Below are positions 23,898-32,161 of a stretch of DNA of 64,000 nucleotides, one piece after another (within the stretch, counting starts at the first letter, position 1; every line of letters begins with the position of its first letter). The notes under the pieces were generated by a model that saw only the letters and a program-made list of their open reading frames with translations, made no database searches and was not told the origin of the DNA. The DNA is taken from contig JBAZEZ010000006.1 in assembly GCA_041653615.1 (NCBI GenBank), forward strand, positions 1 through 64,000, given 5' to 3'. The translations under genes and the position numbers were made by a program. The stretch is from JAHJUB01 sp041653615 [NCBI: Candidatus Ratteibacteria bacterium] (GTDB taxonomy: Bacteria > Ratteibacteria > UBA8468 > MWAK01).

Positions 23898-26800
23898 CTA
23901 TTGTTTCCCCTGCTCCAGGGCGGATATCTCCTCTCCCGACAGCACCCGATTGTAGCTTCTAATCTCGTCCAGTTTGCCGGGCCAATAGTTGGGGTTGGTC
24001 TGATAGTTGTTGCGGCCGGCGTAGATGGAACCGACTACGCTGGAATCGGTGGCATTGCTTGAGGTGTTTACCTGGCCGTCAATGTACAGGTATTTGTTGC
24101 TGCCGTTCTTAACGTAGGTGACGTGGTGCCAGGCGCCGGCGGCCGGCAGCGTGCTGGTGGAGACAATCAGCGCTTTGTTGCTGTTCTTCCATACTCCGAA
24201 CTTCACCCCGCCGCTGTTGATGAAGCCGATGCCTATTCCCTCCGAAGCGTCGCCGGCGTCACGGGTTATTGTCAGTGCCGTGTTTCTTGCTCCGGCCGCA
24301 GGGCTTGGATTGGAGGAGACATAATACCAGAAACTTTCCGTCTGGTCGTCCTGGGGCTTCGGGAGGTTGACCGCGGAGGTTTTCATGACGTACTGGCTGG
24401 TGCCGTTCAAGGAAAGACCGTAGTTTACCTTGCAGGCAAGGTGGGTCGGGCTGTTTTGGATTGACCCGTTATAGCCGCTGCCCGAGGTATCCGTGGCGGT
24501 GGAGCCGGAGAGTTCATCCAGCTTCCAGTAGAGTTTCAGGGCAGAGTCGGTTACCGTGCAGTAGATTTGGTTGGAGAGGTTTACCTGGTTCTGGTCGTCG
24601 TATGCCTTGGCGGTGAGGTGAATCCCGCCGGAGCCGCTGGCCGCCACGTTGGCCCAGGAGTAAGTCCACCCCCCGGAACTGCTTGTGTCCGTGCCGAGAA
24701 GAATATCGTTGTTGTAGAACTCCACCTTGCTGATTGTTCCATTCACATCCGAGGCAGTCGCCGTGATGTTGATGGTGGCCGGAGCGCTGAAGGACGCGCC
24801 CTGGCTCGGAACGGTGATGGCAACTGTCGGGGGGGTGATTTCCGCCCCGGAGAGCTTGCTCTTGTGTATCCGCAGTTCGTCAATCTTGCCCTTGAAGGAA
24901 AGATCCGGGCTTCCTGCCCAACCCGAGTTGTATGGATACAGCGAACCGATACATAGCGGTACGTTCGAGTCGCCGTTGGGCGGCGTCCAGTTGGTCACGG
25001 TATGCTGCTCCGAGAATAGCTGGGTGCCGTTGAGGTAACCGGTGACGGTCCGGTTGACATCTACGGTCATGGCCACGGTCGACCACTGGCCGGAGGGCAG
25101 CGCAGTGTTGGTATACTTAACCCAATAGGTGGCCCCGCCAATCCAGAAGGTCAGATTCCCGTTACCTTCTATCCTGATAAAGTAATTGATGTCTCCGTTG
25201 CCGTTCCAATACTTGGATACGATGTAGCCGCCGTCGGTTTCGCCGGCATCCCGGTAGATCCGGGCCAGCACGGTCATCTGTCCGCCGATGTAAGCCATCT
25301 CGTTTATGTCCGCCACGTGCACGCGGTCATTCTGGCCTTCGAACGAAAGATAACCGGTCCCCCAGCAGGAGCCGGTATCCATATCCATGAGGGTGCCGCT
25401 GCCGGCCGGGAAAGCGGAATTGACTGCCTGCGAGCCGCTTCCGTCGTCGAAATACCAATCTCCGACCCAGTCCATCAGCGACACGGCAGCATTGTCTATC
25501 CAACTGAAACGAGATGTGGTTCCCAATTCCGCCGAAAAACAGCCCAGGTAATTACCGGAATCGGGGTCATAGATATACTCGCCGTCCACGGGGTCATAGA
25601 CATAGAAAGGAACTTGCGCGCCGCTCATGCCTTGGTTGCTTATGACGGTATTTACAAGCGCGCGGTTGGTATAGCCGCCCGGGACCCCCCCGTTGGCAAA
25701 CCACACGATTGTCTGCGGGATGGGGGCGGTGTTTTCAATTGTAATCTGCTGAACCCAGAGGGAAGCGGGTCCGTAGACGGCGGCAATGTGAGTTATTAAA
25801 TTTTGAGCGTCAATTGAGCCCACATAGGCATATTTATCGTAACCGCCTCCGGCTGTACGTGTATCCGTGTAGTAGATAACGCCCCAACCCCTGGTATTGA
25901 GAGAAACTATTTTGTCGATAATGACGTTGGAATTTAATATCTGTACGTCAGCCAGATCTCCCCCATAGGAATTTCCCAACCCATTATTCATGCCCGTATA
26001 TGACTTTATGTAAAGACCATTATTGGCGTAAAAGTATAGTCCGTTCCAATTGCTTTGTTCCGCGATAATCGTATCCACCATGACATTTTCGTTGTCATCA
26101 TACGAGCCGCCCCCCAGGTCGGTGCCCTGGAACTTAAGGCCGTTTATCAAGTAGGTGTCTATGGCGTGTATTGTTTTAAAATAGACGTTTCGGGAACCGC
26201 TCTGCAGCTTGAGCGGCCAGGCGCAATGTGTATAATTAATCTCCCCGTCAAATATGGAATAGGTTGTGCCGGAGTTGTTTGTGTCTATGCAAATGGCGTT
26301 CGGCGGGCAACCCCAGGGTGTTGGAGTATTACCCGGGAACATACGGGTGTTGTTAATGGTGAGATTCTTTACGAAATAACTATCGCCGTTTAGGCTAATC
26401 CCCGCGCCGTAACTGGTGTCGGTAACAGTATTTTCATTGACCGTGATGTCTTTCAGGAAGATATTGTTTGATTTTGCCGTAGGCGAGTGATAGGTGAAAT
26501 ATAACGCAAAGCCCCAGGAGTTTTTAATCTTCAGGTTGAAGATAGACGAATATTCTATATTACCCAGATAGACCGCGGGATCAAATGAGTAGTTTTCTGG
26601 GTTTGTCAGTTCCTGGTTTATCGCGTTCTGGTCAATCGTGCCGTTGTAAATAGCTATGTCGTCGTCCATTGCGTCCGACGCTTTTGTCGAATTTATAAAC
26701 GTGTCGTTTTGGATAATGGAAGCGTTGGCGGCATTCTTAAGTTTGAAGGTGGCCCCGTTCAGGTTTATTTTCTGGCCATTATACATAATCAGGGAAGTCC

Positions 26801-27638
26801 AGTAACTGTAGGGGTATGAGCCGCACTTGGTCCCCTTCCCCATCAGATAAGTATTGGTGCCCGTATTGGCGTAGATGTCGAACTTGGTGTCCAGGATTTT
26901 CTGGATGGCATCCGCGTCATCCGTGGTGCCGTCTCCCTTGGCTCCGGTCAGGACCGCGCCGGTGGCAGGGTTGATTTCGCACAACTTGAGATTTACCTCC
27001 CCGAAATGCACCCGGCGGTAAGAACGGCTGTTTTTTGTCCAGGCCAGGATGTTGTCGGTGGTGTAGCCTGCGTCGTACGTGGTAATCCAGACATATCCCT
27101 GGCCGCCATCGTTGGTAGCGGTGTAGCCTTTAAGGTATACCAGCTTGGGCAGGGTTCCGGGAGTATAGTTGTTAAGGTCGCTGAACGTATTAAACTGGGT
27201 CGCGCCGGAGGCTCCGGCAAAAAGCGAAGCCACGTAACTTGACACCAGCTCCTGGGAATAGCCCAGGTAGAACTTGTCGTTGGCCGTAAGGTTGCCTGAG
27301 TGCGCGTTGATTATCGCCATCAAATCATTCAGCTGCGTGTCCTTGTTGTAGTTGGTGACGTTCAATCCGTACGTGGCCAGGTAGTTATTGCAATCGGTGT
27401 AGTTATTATTAACATCGTCTACGATGAATAGATGATTGATTACGGGTAGGTGGTCCGCGTCGTTTATGGTCTTGATGTTCTGGAAGTAGGTTTCGAAGGC
27501 CGCTCTTTTCGTATTGTAATCAGCTTCTTTAACCAAAGACTCCTGCCGGAGTGTGTCCCCGACGTAGGCAAACCCCGCTCTGACTGTACCTAAGAACAAT
27601 CCCAGCACAGCTGCCGCTACAAAGATGACTCTTTTCAT
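23898..27638 (-). CDS. Secreted right-handed beta-helix protein with Ig-like and LamG domains
   Basis: A 1246-aa protein with a signal peptide (MKRVIFVAAAVLGLFLGTVRAGFA). Near residue 236 the motif GAKGDGTTDDADAIQ marks a pectate-lyase-3-type beta-helix, which continues with Asn/Thr-rich turns to about 680. A LamG/concanavalin-like domain spans about 750-935, an Ig-like domain (PPTVAITVPSQGASF) about 937-1030 and a second LamG domain about 1036-1240. This architecture suits binding or cleavage of polysaccharides outside the cell. No lipobox or sorting tail is seen. It interrupts a + strand region and may be an acquired gene. Confidence 0.8.
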   Translation of the reverse strand: MKRVIFVAAAVLGLFLGTVRAGFAYVGDTLRQESLVKEADYNTKRAAFETYFQNIKTINDADHLPVINHLFIVDDVNNNYTDCNNYLATYGLNVTNYNKDTQLNDLMAIINAHSGNLTANDKFYLGYSQELVSSYVASLFAGASGATQFNTFSDLNNYTPGTLPKLVYLKGYTATNDGGQGYVWITTYDAGYTTDNILAWTKNSRSYRRVHFGEVNLKLCEINPATGAVLTGAKGDGTTDDADAIQKILDTKFDIYANTGTNTYLMGKGTKCGSYPYSYWTSLIMYNGQKINLNGATFKLKNAANASIIQNDTFINSTKASDAMDDDIAIYNGTIDQNAINQELTNPENYSFDPAVYLGNIEYSSIFNLKIKNSWGFALYFTYHSPTAKSNNIFLKDITVNENTVTDTSYGAGISLNGDSYFVKNLTINNTRMFPGNTPTPWGCPPNAICIDTNNSGTTYSIFDGEINYTHCAWPLKLQSGSRNVYFKTIHAIDTYLINGLKFQGTDLGGGSYDDNENVMVDTIIAEQSNWNGLYFYANNGLYIKSYTGMNNGLGNSYGGDLADVQILNSNVIIDKIVSLNTRGWGVIYYTDTRTAGGGYDKYAYVGSIDAQNLITHIAAVYGPASLWVQQITIENTAPIPQTIVWFANGGVPGGYTNRALVNTVISNQGMSGAQVPFYVYDPVDGEYIYDPDSGNYLGCFSAELGTTSRFSWIDNAAVSLMDWVGDWYFDDGSGSQAVNSAFPAGSGTLMDMDTGSCWGTGYLSFEGQNDRVHVADINEMAYIGGQMTVLARIYRDAGETDGGYIVSKYWNGNGDINYFIRIEGNGNLTFWIGGATYWVKYTNTALPSGQWSTVAMTVDVNRTVTGYLNGTQLFSEQHTVTNWTPPNGDSNVPLCIGSLYPYNSGWAGSPDLSFKGKIDELRIHKSKLSGAEITPPTVAITVPSQGASFSAPATINITATASDVNGTISKVEFYNNDILLGTDTSSSGGWTYSWANVAASGSGGIHLTAKAYDDQNQVNLSNQIYCTVTDSALKLYWKLDELSGSTATDTSGSGYNGSIQNSPTHLACKVNYGLSLNGTSQYVMKTSAVNLPKPQDDQTESFWYYVSSNPSPAAGARNTALTITRDAGDASEGIGIGFINSGGVKFGVWKNSNKALIVSTSTLPAAGAWHHVTYVKNGSNKYLYIDGQVNTSSNATDSSVVGSIYAGRNNYQTNPNYWPGKLDEIRSYNRVLSGEEISALEQGKQ

Positions 27639-27763
27639 CCTTCCCTCCCTTTGTAATTCTTTACCGTTTTGTACCTTAATGCCTTATTCTCAGATAGCAT
27701 ATTATTAAAATATCATAACGGGAGCAAAACTTGTCAAGTCAGCATCGGTGCAGCGACCACTAA

Positions 27764-27792
27764 TTCAAAAATCAGCGACTTTGTGCTATAAT
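27764..27792 (+). promoter_or_regulatory. Probable promoter of tRNA-Arg
   Basis: TTCAAA (27764-27769), a 17-bp spacer and a perfect TATAAT (27787-27792), about 25 bp before the tRNA. Confidence 0.5.
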
Positions 27793-27817
27793 AACAATAT
27801 TGGTTTCCGCATTTTTT

Positions 27818-27891
27818 GCGCCCATAGCTCAATAGGATAGAGCGTCAGGTTGCGGACCTGAAGGCTGGAGGTTCGATTCCTCTTGGGCGCG
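27818..27891 (+). tRNA. tRNA-Arg (anticodon GCG)
   Basis: A 74-nt cloverleaf: acceptor GCGCCCA/TGGGCGC, D arm GCTC...GAGC, anticodon stem TCAGG/CCTGA with loop TTGCGGA (anticodon GCG, reading CGC), T arm GGAGG TTCGATT CCTCT. CCA is not encoded, unlike tRNA-Phe in this window. Confidence 0.95.
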
Positions 27892-28032
27892 CTGCGAAGC
27901 AGAGCAACCAAGAGGAATCGATGGGAGCGAAGTCAGGCGACGCGACTGGTTAGGGAGTGTTGCCAGCGGGTGGCCGACCCGAGGCGCAGTAGAAAGCCGA
28001 GTGGCGCCGATTCCTCTTGGGCGCGCTGCGAA
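27874..28032. repeat. Duplicated and inverted copies of the tRNA-Arg 3' end
   Basis: The 24-bp sequence starting GATTCCTCTTGGGC at 27875 is repeated exactly at 28009-28032, 110 bp downstream. Between them, at 27908-27920, lies the inverted 13-mer CCAAGAGGAATCG. Direct duplication of a tRNA 3' end is the mark of an integration site, but no integrase is present. Confidence 0.7.
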
Positions 28033-28072
28033 TAACAATGAATGATTGCCGGTTTTTGGGGGATATGGGGAT

Positions 28073-28990
28073 ATGATGATTAAGAAATGGAGACTTAAGG
28101 TATTGTTTTTAACGGGTTTTTTGTGCCTGGCGTTTTTCAGACCGGCTTTCAGCCAGGAAGTGGTTGCCGGTCAGGTGATGACCGCGGAACAACTGACAGC
28201 AGACATAGGCCAGAAATGGAGTAAAATCCAAGATTTTCAGGCTGATTTGACGGTTGGTATGCAGGTGTTCGGCAAGATGACGAAGATGAAAGGCACTATC
28301 TGGCAGAAGGATAATCTTTTCCGGGGAGAGATGACGCTGCCGCCGGAGTTGATGCCCCAGACAGGTAAATCGGCGGAACCGCTCAAGGTGTTGGTGGTTT
28401 TTGACGGCAAGGTAATGTGGCAGACGCTGCCGATGATGAGCATCGTAACCAAGACAGACTTTTCCGCCTTGGAGGGTACCATTAAAAGCCTGCCGTTTTC
28501 CGAAGCTCTTTACTCGCTTCCGGCAGTATCTTACCGGTTAAGCGAAAAAAAGCGGAATGGGGAAGATTACTATTTCTTGGAAACCAAAGATAGTAAGGAA
28601 TTTATTCAGAACAGTCCTATGGCTGCTCTGGGCGTAAACCTGCCGGCCAACATGTCGTTTCAGAGTATCGGCTTATGGGTTAACAAAAACACCCTTTTTC
28701 CAGACCTGATTGAATTTTACGTCCAGAAGAATACGCCGGGAATGTCTTTGGAATTTAAGAACATCAAAATTGACCAGGTTCTTTCTCCGGCGCTTTTTGT
28801 TTTCCAGGTACCTGACGGCGCGCAGGTAATGGATATGACCGCGTCAATAAAGGCGATTGCCAAAAAGACGGCGGCAAAACAACAACCGAAGCAATCCACC
28901 GCAACGGATACGACCCAGGTGCCGAGAATTGTGCCCGAAACGCCGGCGGGGCAGTCCACTGTGCCGGATACGGCCCAAACGCCGCAATAA
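28073..28990 (+). CDS. LolA-like outer-membrane lipoprotein carrier homologue
   Basis: The 305-aa product has a signal peptide (LKVLFLTGFLCLAFFRPAFS) and a LolA/LolB-like body: TAEQLTADIGQKWSKIQDFQADLTV, a sheet with GTIWQKDNLFRGEM, VLVVFDGKVMWQTLP and a later VPDGAQVMDM. The C-terminal 50 residues are a low-complexity Lys/Gln/Thr/Pro tail. Such proteins bind lipids or lipoproteins in the periplasm. I chose the ATG at 28073 over an upstream TTG because GGGG lies just before it. Confidence 0.75.
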   Translation: MMIKKWRLKVLFLTGFLCLAFFRPAFSQEVVAGQVMTAEQLTADIGQKWSKIQDFQADLTVGMQVFGKMTKMKGTIWQKDNLFRGEMTLPPELMPQTGKSAEPLKVLVVFDGKVMWQTLPMMSIVTKTDFSALEGTIKSLPFSEALYSLPAVSYRLSEKKRNGEDYYFLETKDSKEFIQNSPMAALGVNLPANMSFQSIGLWVNKNTLFPDLIEFYVQKNTPGMSLEFKNIKIDQVLSPALFVFQVPDGAQVMDMTASIKAIAKKTAAKQQPKQSTATDTTQVPRIVPETPAGQSTVPDTAQTPQ

Positions 28991-29050
28991 TACCGAACGG
29001 TTTTTTGTTGCGGGGATTCGAATCCGTAAATCTTTTATCAGTGTAATAAT

Positions 29051-30256
29051 TTAAGCCCGGGACACCCGGTTCCGGCCTTCTTTTTTAGACCGGTAAAGTG
29101 CGTCGTCCACTTTTTTAAGCAGTTTTTCCCGGTCGCCGGCATCCGCTGGAAAGGTGGCGACACCGATGGAAACACTCGGATTTTTATCGGGTTGTTTTTG
29201 GTCCTCAAGAAACCGGCACGCCTCCATTTCCCCGCGTATCTTTTCCGCCTTCAGGAATGCGGCTTCCTTATCCGTTTCCAGTAGTATGACGCAGAATTCG
29301 TCCCCGCCGTAACGGGCGGCGACATCAGTGTTCCTGATATTGCCCCGGATTATTTTGGCAGTGGCGGCCAGGAGCGCGTCCCCGGTCTGGTGACCGTAGG
29401 TGTCGTTGTAATCTTTGAAGTAATCGATGTCAATTATTAAAAGAGAAAGGGAGTGTTTGTACCGGGTGCTTCGATTCAATTCTTCCAAAAGGAGTTTTTG
29501 AAAATAGCGGTGGTTGTAAAGGCCGGTTAAGCCGTCTGTTATGGATAAAATCTCCAACTCTTTGTATAACCGGGCGTTTTCCAGGGCGATGCCGACCTGG
29601 TTGGCGAAGAAAGAGAGGGTTCTAATTTCACCCTCGTCGTGGAAGTTTCTTCCTTCGGTTTCCAGCAGGATTACGCCCAGGGTGTTTTGGGCAACGGTCA
29701 CCGGAACCGCCAGGAACGCGGACAGCCGCGCCTGTTTTACAAAATCCCGGTCGCAGCGATAATCGTTCCGGGCGTTCAGGGTTTCAAAGCTCTGCTGGGT
29801 TATTGCCACCTTTGGAATAATCCCGAACGCTTCGTGGAGCGGGAAGGAAAACCCCCTGATTTCGGATAATTCCATTCCAAAAGCGGCCCGGCCCTCAATC
29901 GTTTTTTTTCCGTTTTCCTGCTTGACCCAGAAGAGCAGGATTCTTTTGGAGGAAGGCAGGATTTCTTTCAGGGCGAGCAGGATTATTTCCAGCGTGTCTT
30001 CGGATTCGGGGGCAAGCGCGAAGGACTGGGCAACCTCGTTGGCCGAAATCAGCCCGGCGTAGAGATTCTGCGATTCCATCAATTTCCTTTTTTGCTCTCT
30101 GTCTATGAAAAAGAGGAGTGCGGACAGTAGGCAAACCAAAAAGGCAAAAACCAGCAGGCCTGATTTTACGGCGCTGAAGAGGGAAAAGACAGAGAGGAGT
30201 ACGGCCAGGATGGCAACCGGGTAATCGGTAATTACGTTTTTGACTCGCCTCTTCAT
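29051..30256 (-). CDS. Membrane-anchored GAF-GGDEF diguanylate cyclase
   Basis: The 401-aa protein has two membrane segments near residues 10-50, a short helical linker, a GAF-like sensor (about 75-225, with FFANQVGIALENARLYKEL at its end) and a GGDEF domain (about 235-400). The catalytic motif is intact (RYGGDEFCVIL near 316) and IDIDYFKDYNDTYGHQTGD precedes it, so c-di-GMP synthesis is expected. The promoter (30265-30294) puts the -10 box 8 nt before the ATG. It is divergent from the gene at 30409. Confidence 0.93.
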   Translation of the reverse strand: MKRRVKNVITDYPVAILAVLLSVFSLFSAVKSGLLVFAFLVCLLSALLFFIDREQKRKLMESQNLYAGLISANEVAQSFALAPESEDTLEIILLALKEILPSSKRILLFWVKQENGKKTIEGRAAFGMELSEIRGFSFPLHEAFGIIPKVAITQQSFETLNARNDYRCDRDFVKQARLSAFLAVPVTVAQNTLGVILLETEGRNFHDEGEIRTLSFFANQVGIALENARLYKELEILSITDGLTGLYNHRYFQKLLLEELNRSTRYKHSLSLLIIDIDYFKDYNDTYGHQTGDALLAATAKIIRGNIRNTDVAARYGGDEFCVILLETDKEAAFLKAEKIRGEMEACRFLEDQKQPDKNPSVSIGVATFPADAGDREKLLKKVDDALYRSKKEGRNRVSRA

Positions 30257-30264
30257 TATACAAA

Positions 30265-30294
30265 ATTATAACAGACCGCATTTAAAATTAGCAA
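30265..30294 (-). promoter_or_regulatory. Promoter of the GGDEF gene (leaderless layout)
   Basis: On the minus strand: TTGCTA (30294-30289), an 18-bp spacer, TATAAT (30270-30265). The -10 box ends 8 nt before the ATG at 30256, and no Shine-Dalgarno can fit between them. Confidence 0.6.
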
Positions 30295-30308
30295 TTCCAT
30301 TCAGGAAA

Positions 30309-30362
30309 TTGACAGACAACCGATCGTAATAGTATGATTATGTGTCAATAATTATGTCAATA
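30309..30362 (+). promoter_or_regulatory. Promoter and repeated site upstream of the putative glycosidase gene
   Basis: TTGACA (30309-30314), an 18-bp spacer, TATGAT (30333-30338). Just downstream, TCAATAA occurs twice 12-13 bp apart (GTGTCAATAATTATGTCAATAA), a possible binding site near the transcription start. Confidence 0.5.
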
Positions 30363-30408
30363 ACATCAGCCAGGTTTGGTGGTAAAAAAGGGGAATAGGT
30401 GCGTGCTC

Positions 30409-32079
30409 ATGAAAACGACCAAAGGGATAAACAGAAGACTGAAGGCAAAGTGCAACATGAAACTATCCAGTCCGCTTCTTTCCGAAGAGCTGCTGGTGCC
30501 GCCGGCAAGCAGTTGGATTTCGGGATACCCAAACCCGCCAATCAGCAGTGCGCCCAGGACCGCACAACTCCAGCCAGGCAAAAAGATTGTCGTAACACGT
30601 CAGTGGCCTTACGAACGCTCGCTCGATCTTTACATGGGATGGTGCCTCAAGGATCTGGGGAAGCCCCAGAGAAAGGACGAGGACGGCAAGCCGCAACCGC
30701 ATTATGTCCTGTCCTGGGGCACGGATGATATTGACGGCTCCTTGGCGGCCCTCTCATATCCGGCGTCTCACCACGGCCTGATGATATCGGTGTTTCTCCG
30801 GTACTCCGTCTATACCGGCAATACCAGCTGGTTCTCCCGGGCCGTACAGTTGGGTGATTGGAACATCGCGCACTCCACTCCCGCGAACTGCAAGTACCCT
30901 TACCTGCCGTATTCCTCATACGGCGCCAACGATTTGTCTGATTCTGACCGCTTTGCCAGGAATGTCGTCATGCTCGACAAGGCGCCATACATGGGATTGG
31001 CGTATCTGGATCTGTATGACTTTACCGGACAAGAGAAATACAAGGACGCCGCCTTGCGGATGGCCGGAACTCTATTAATTTGTCAACTGCCGGACGGAAG
31101 GTGGATGCAGAAAGTGAACTTCCTTTCCGGCCAGATCGCGGTGCCTTATACAAGCAACGTGATTTTGATGATTAGGTTTTTCCGCCGGCTGGCGGAACTT
31201 ACCGGCGAGCAGGAGTGTCGCGAGGCTGCGGATCGGGCCTGGCGTTGGCTTCTGGCTAATCCCGTTCAAAACATGGACTGGAAGGCCGGGTATGAGGATT
31301 GGACGGATGAGGAACTCAAGAACGGCTTCCAGTGGTGGGATACCGCGTTAACCGTGGAGGAACTACTCGGACGCAGTAATGAGGACTCGTCCTACGTTGG
31401 ATTGGCCGAGAAGCAACTTCCGTGGATCGAGAAGACGTTTGGCGTTTGGGAACCGGCCCTGGCCGGAGTCAGCGATGCGGAGAGCATGAAGGATCCGGCG
31501 TTCCCCCTTGCCTGGAAAGGCACGGCGCCCAACTTCAAGGAGAGCACGATTTTTGTGCCGACTTCCGAGTGCAGCCTTCGCTGGGGCCTGCTCAATACCC
31601 TCTTTTACGATGCCACCGGGAGGAAAGATTCGAAATACCTGGAGTATGCGGTGGGCGCGTTGAACGCGATGACCTATCACCACAGCGCGGATGGTCGGCC
31701 GCCTACATACCTGATGACCACGAACGCTCGCAAGCAGTGTTACTATAGCCTGTGTTGCTTCCCTGTGGCCTATACGCTGGCAATTTTCGCGATTATGCCC
31801 CAGTTGTGCTTGTCGGGGGAGAATCATATTTTGAGTTTCACCTCCGCCCCGAACGAAATCGTCTACGCCGCCCGGCGTCTTGCCTACTGTACACGGGCGG
31901 CCGGCGTGGAGATCATTAAAACAGCTTCGGCGGTGCTATCGGTCCGGCTGGACGGCAAGGACCTGCCCGGAAAGGATCGGCCGGCCGCAGAGGAAAAGAA
32001 CGGCTGGATCTATAACACGGCGAATGGTTCTTTGCGCGTGTGGCACGGACCTGGGACCGTAGAAGTCTTGCTGCGGTGA
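30409..32079 (+). CDS. Putative carbohydrate-active protein with alpha/alpha toroid fold
   Basis: The 556-aa product shows repeated helical hairpins with aromatic and acidic residues typical of six-hairpin glycosidases: YMGLAYLDLYDFTGQEKYKDA, RFFRRLAELTGEQECREAA and GLLNTLFYDATGRKDSKYLEYA. WGTDDIDG near 115 may hold active-site acids. I cannot assign a family or substrate. No signal peptide is seen at the chosen ATG (30409, after AGGGGAATAGG). A start further upstream is possible. It is divergent from the GGDEF gene, and context suggests glycan use. Confidence 0.6.
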   Translation: MKTTKGINRRLKAKCNMKLSSPLLSEELLVPPASSWISGYPNPPISSAPRTAQLQPGKKIVVTRQWPYERSLDLYMGWCLKDLGKPQRKDEDGKPQPHYVLSWGTDDIDGSLAALSYPASHHGLMISVFLRYSVYTGNTSWFSRAVQLGDWNIAHSTPANCKYPYLPYSSYGANDLSDSDRFARNVVMLDKAPYMGLAYLDLYDFTGQEKYKDAALRMAGTLLICQLPDGRWMQKVNFLSGQIAVPYTSNVILMIRFFRRLAELTGEQECREAADRAWRWLLANPVQNMDWKAGYEDWTDEELKNGFQWWDTALTVEELLGRSNEDSSYVGLAEKQLPWIEKTFGVWEPALAGVSDAESMKDPAFPLAWKGTAPNFKESTIFVPTSECSLRWGLLNTLFYDATGRKDSKYLEYAVGALNAMTYHHSADGRPPTYLMTTNARKQCYYSLCCFPVAYTLAIFAIMPQLCLSGENHILSFTSAPNEIVYAARRLAYCTRAAGVEIIKTASAVLSVRLDGKDLPGKDRPAAEEKNGWIYNTANGSLRVWHGPGTVEVLLR

Positions 32080-32161
32080 CTGATGCGGGGAGCGCGAAGA
32101 CAACGGCCGAACGCAAGCAGTTCCATGTTTTTTTCATGAATTCTGTCAAACTTCTCTATCG

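Noticed and set aside
27829-28038. Minus-strand open frame across tRNA-Arg and its repeats
   Set aside because: It is antisense to the tRNA and contains the familiar spurious peptide EESNLQPSGPQPDALSY that arises opposite tRNA genes.
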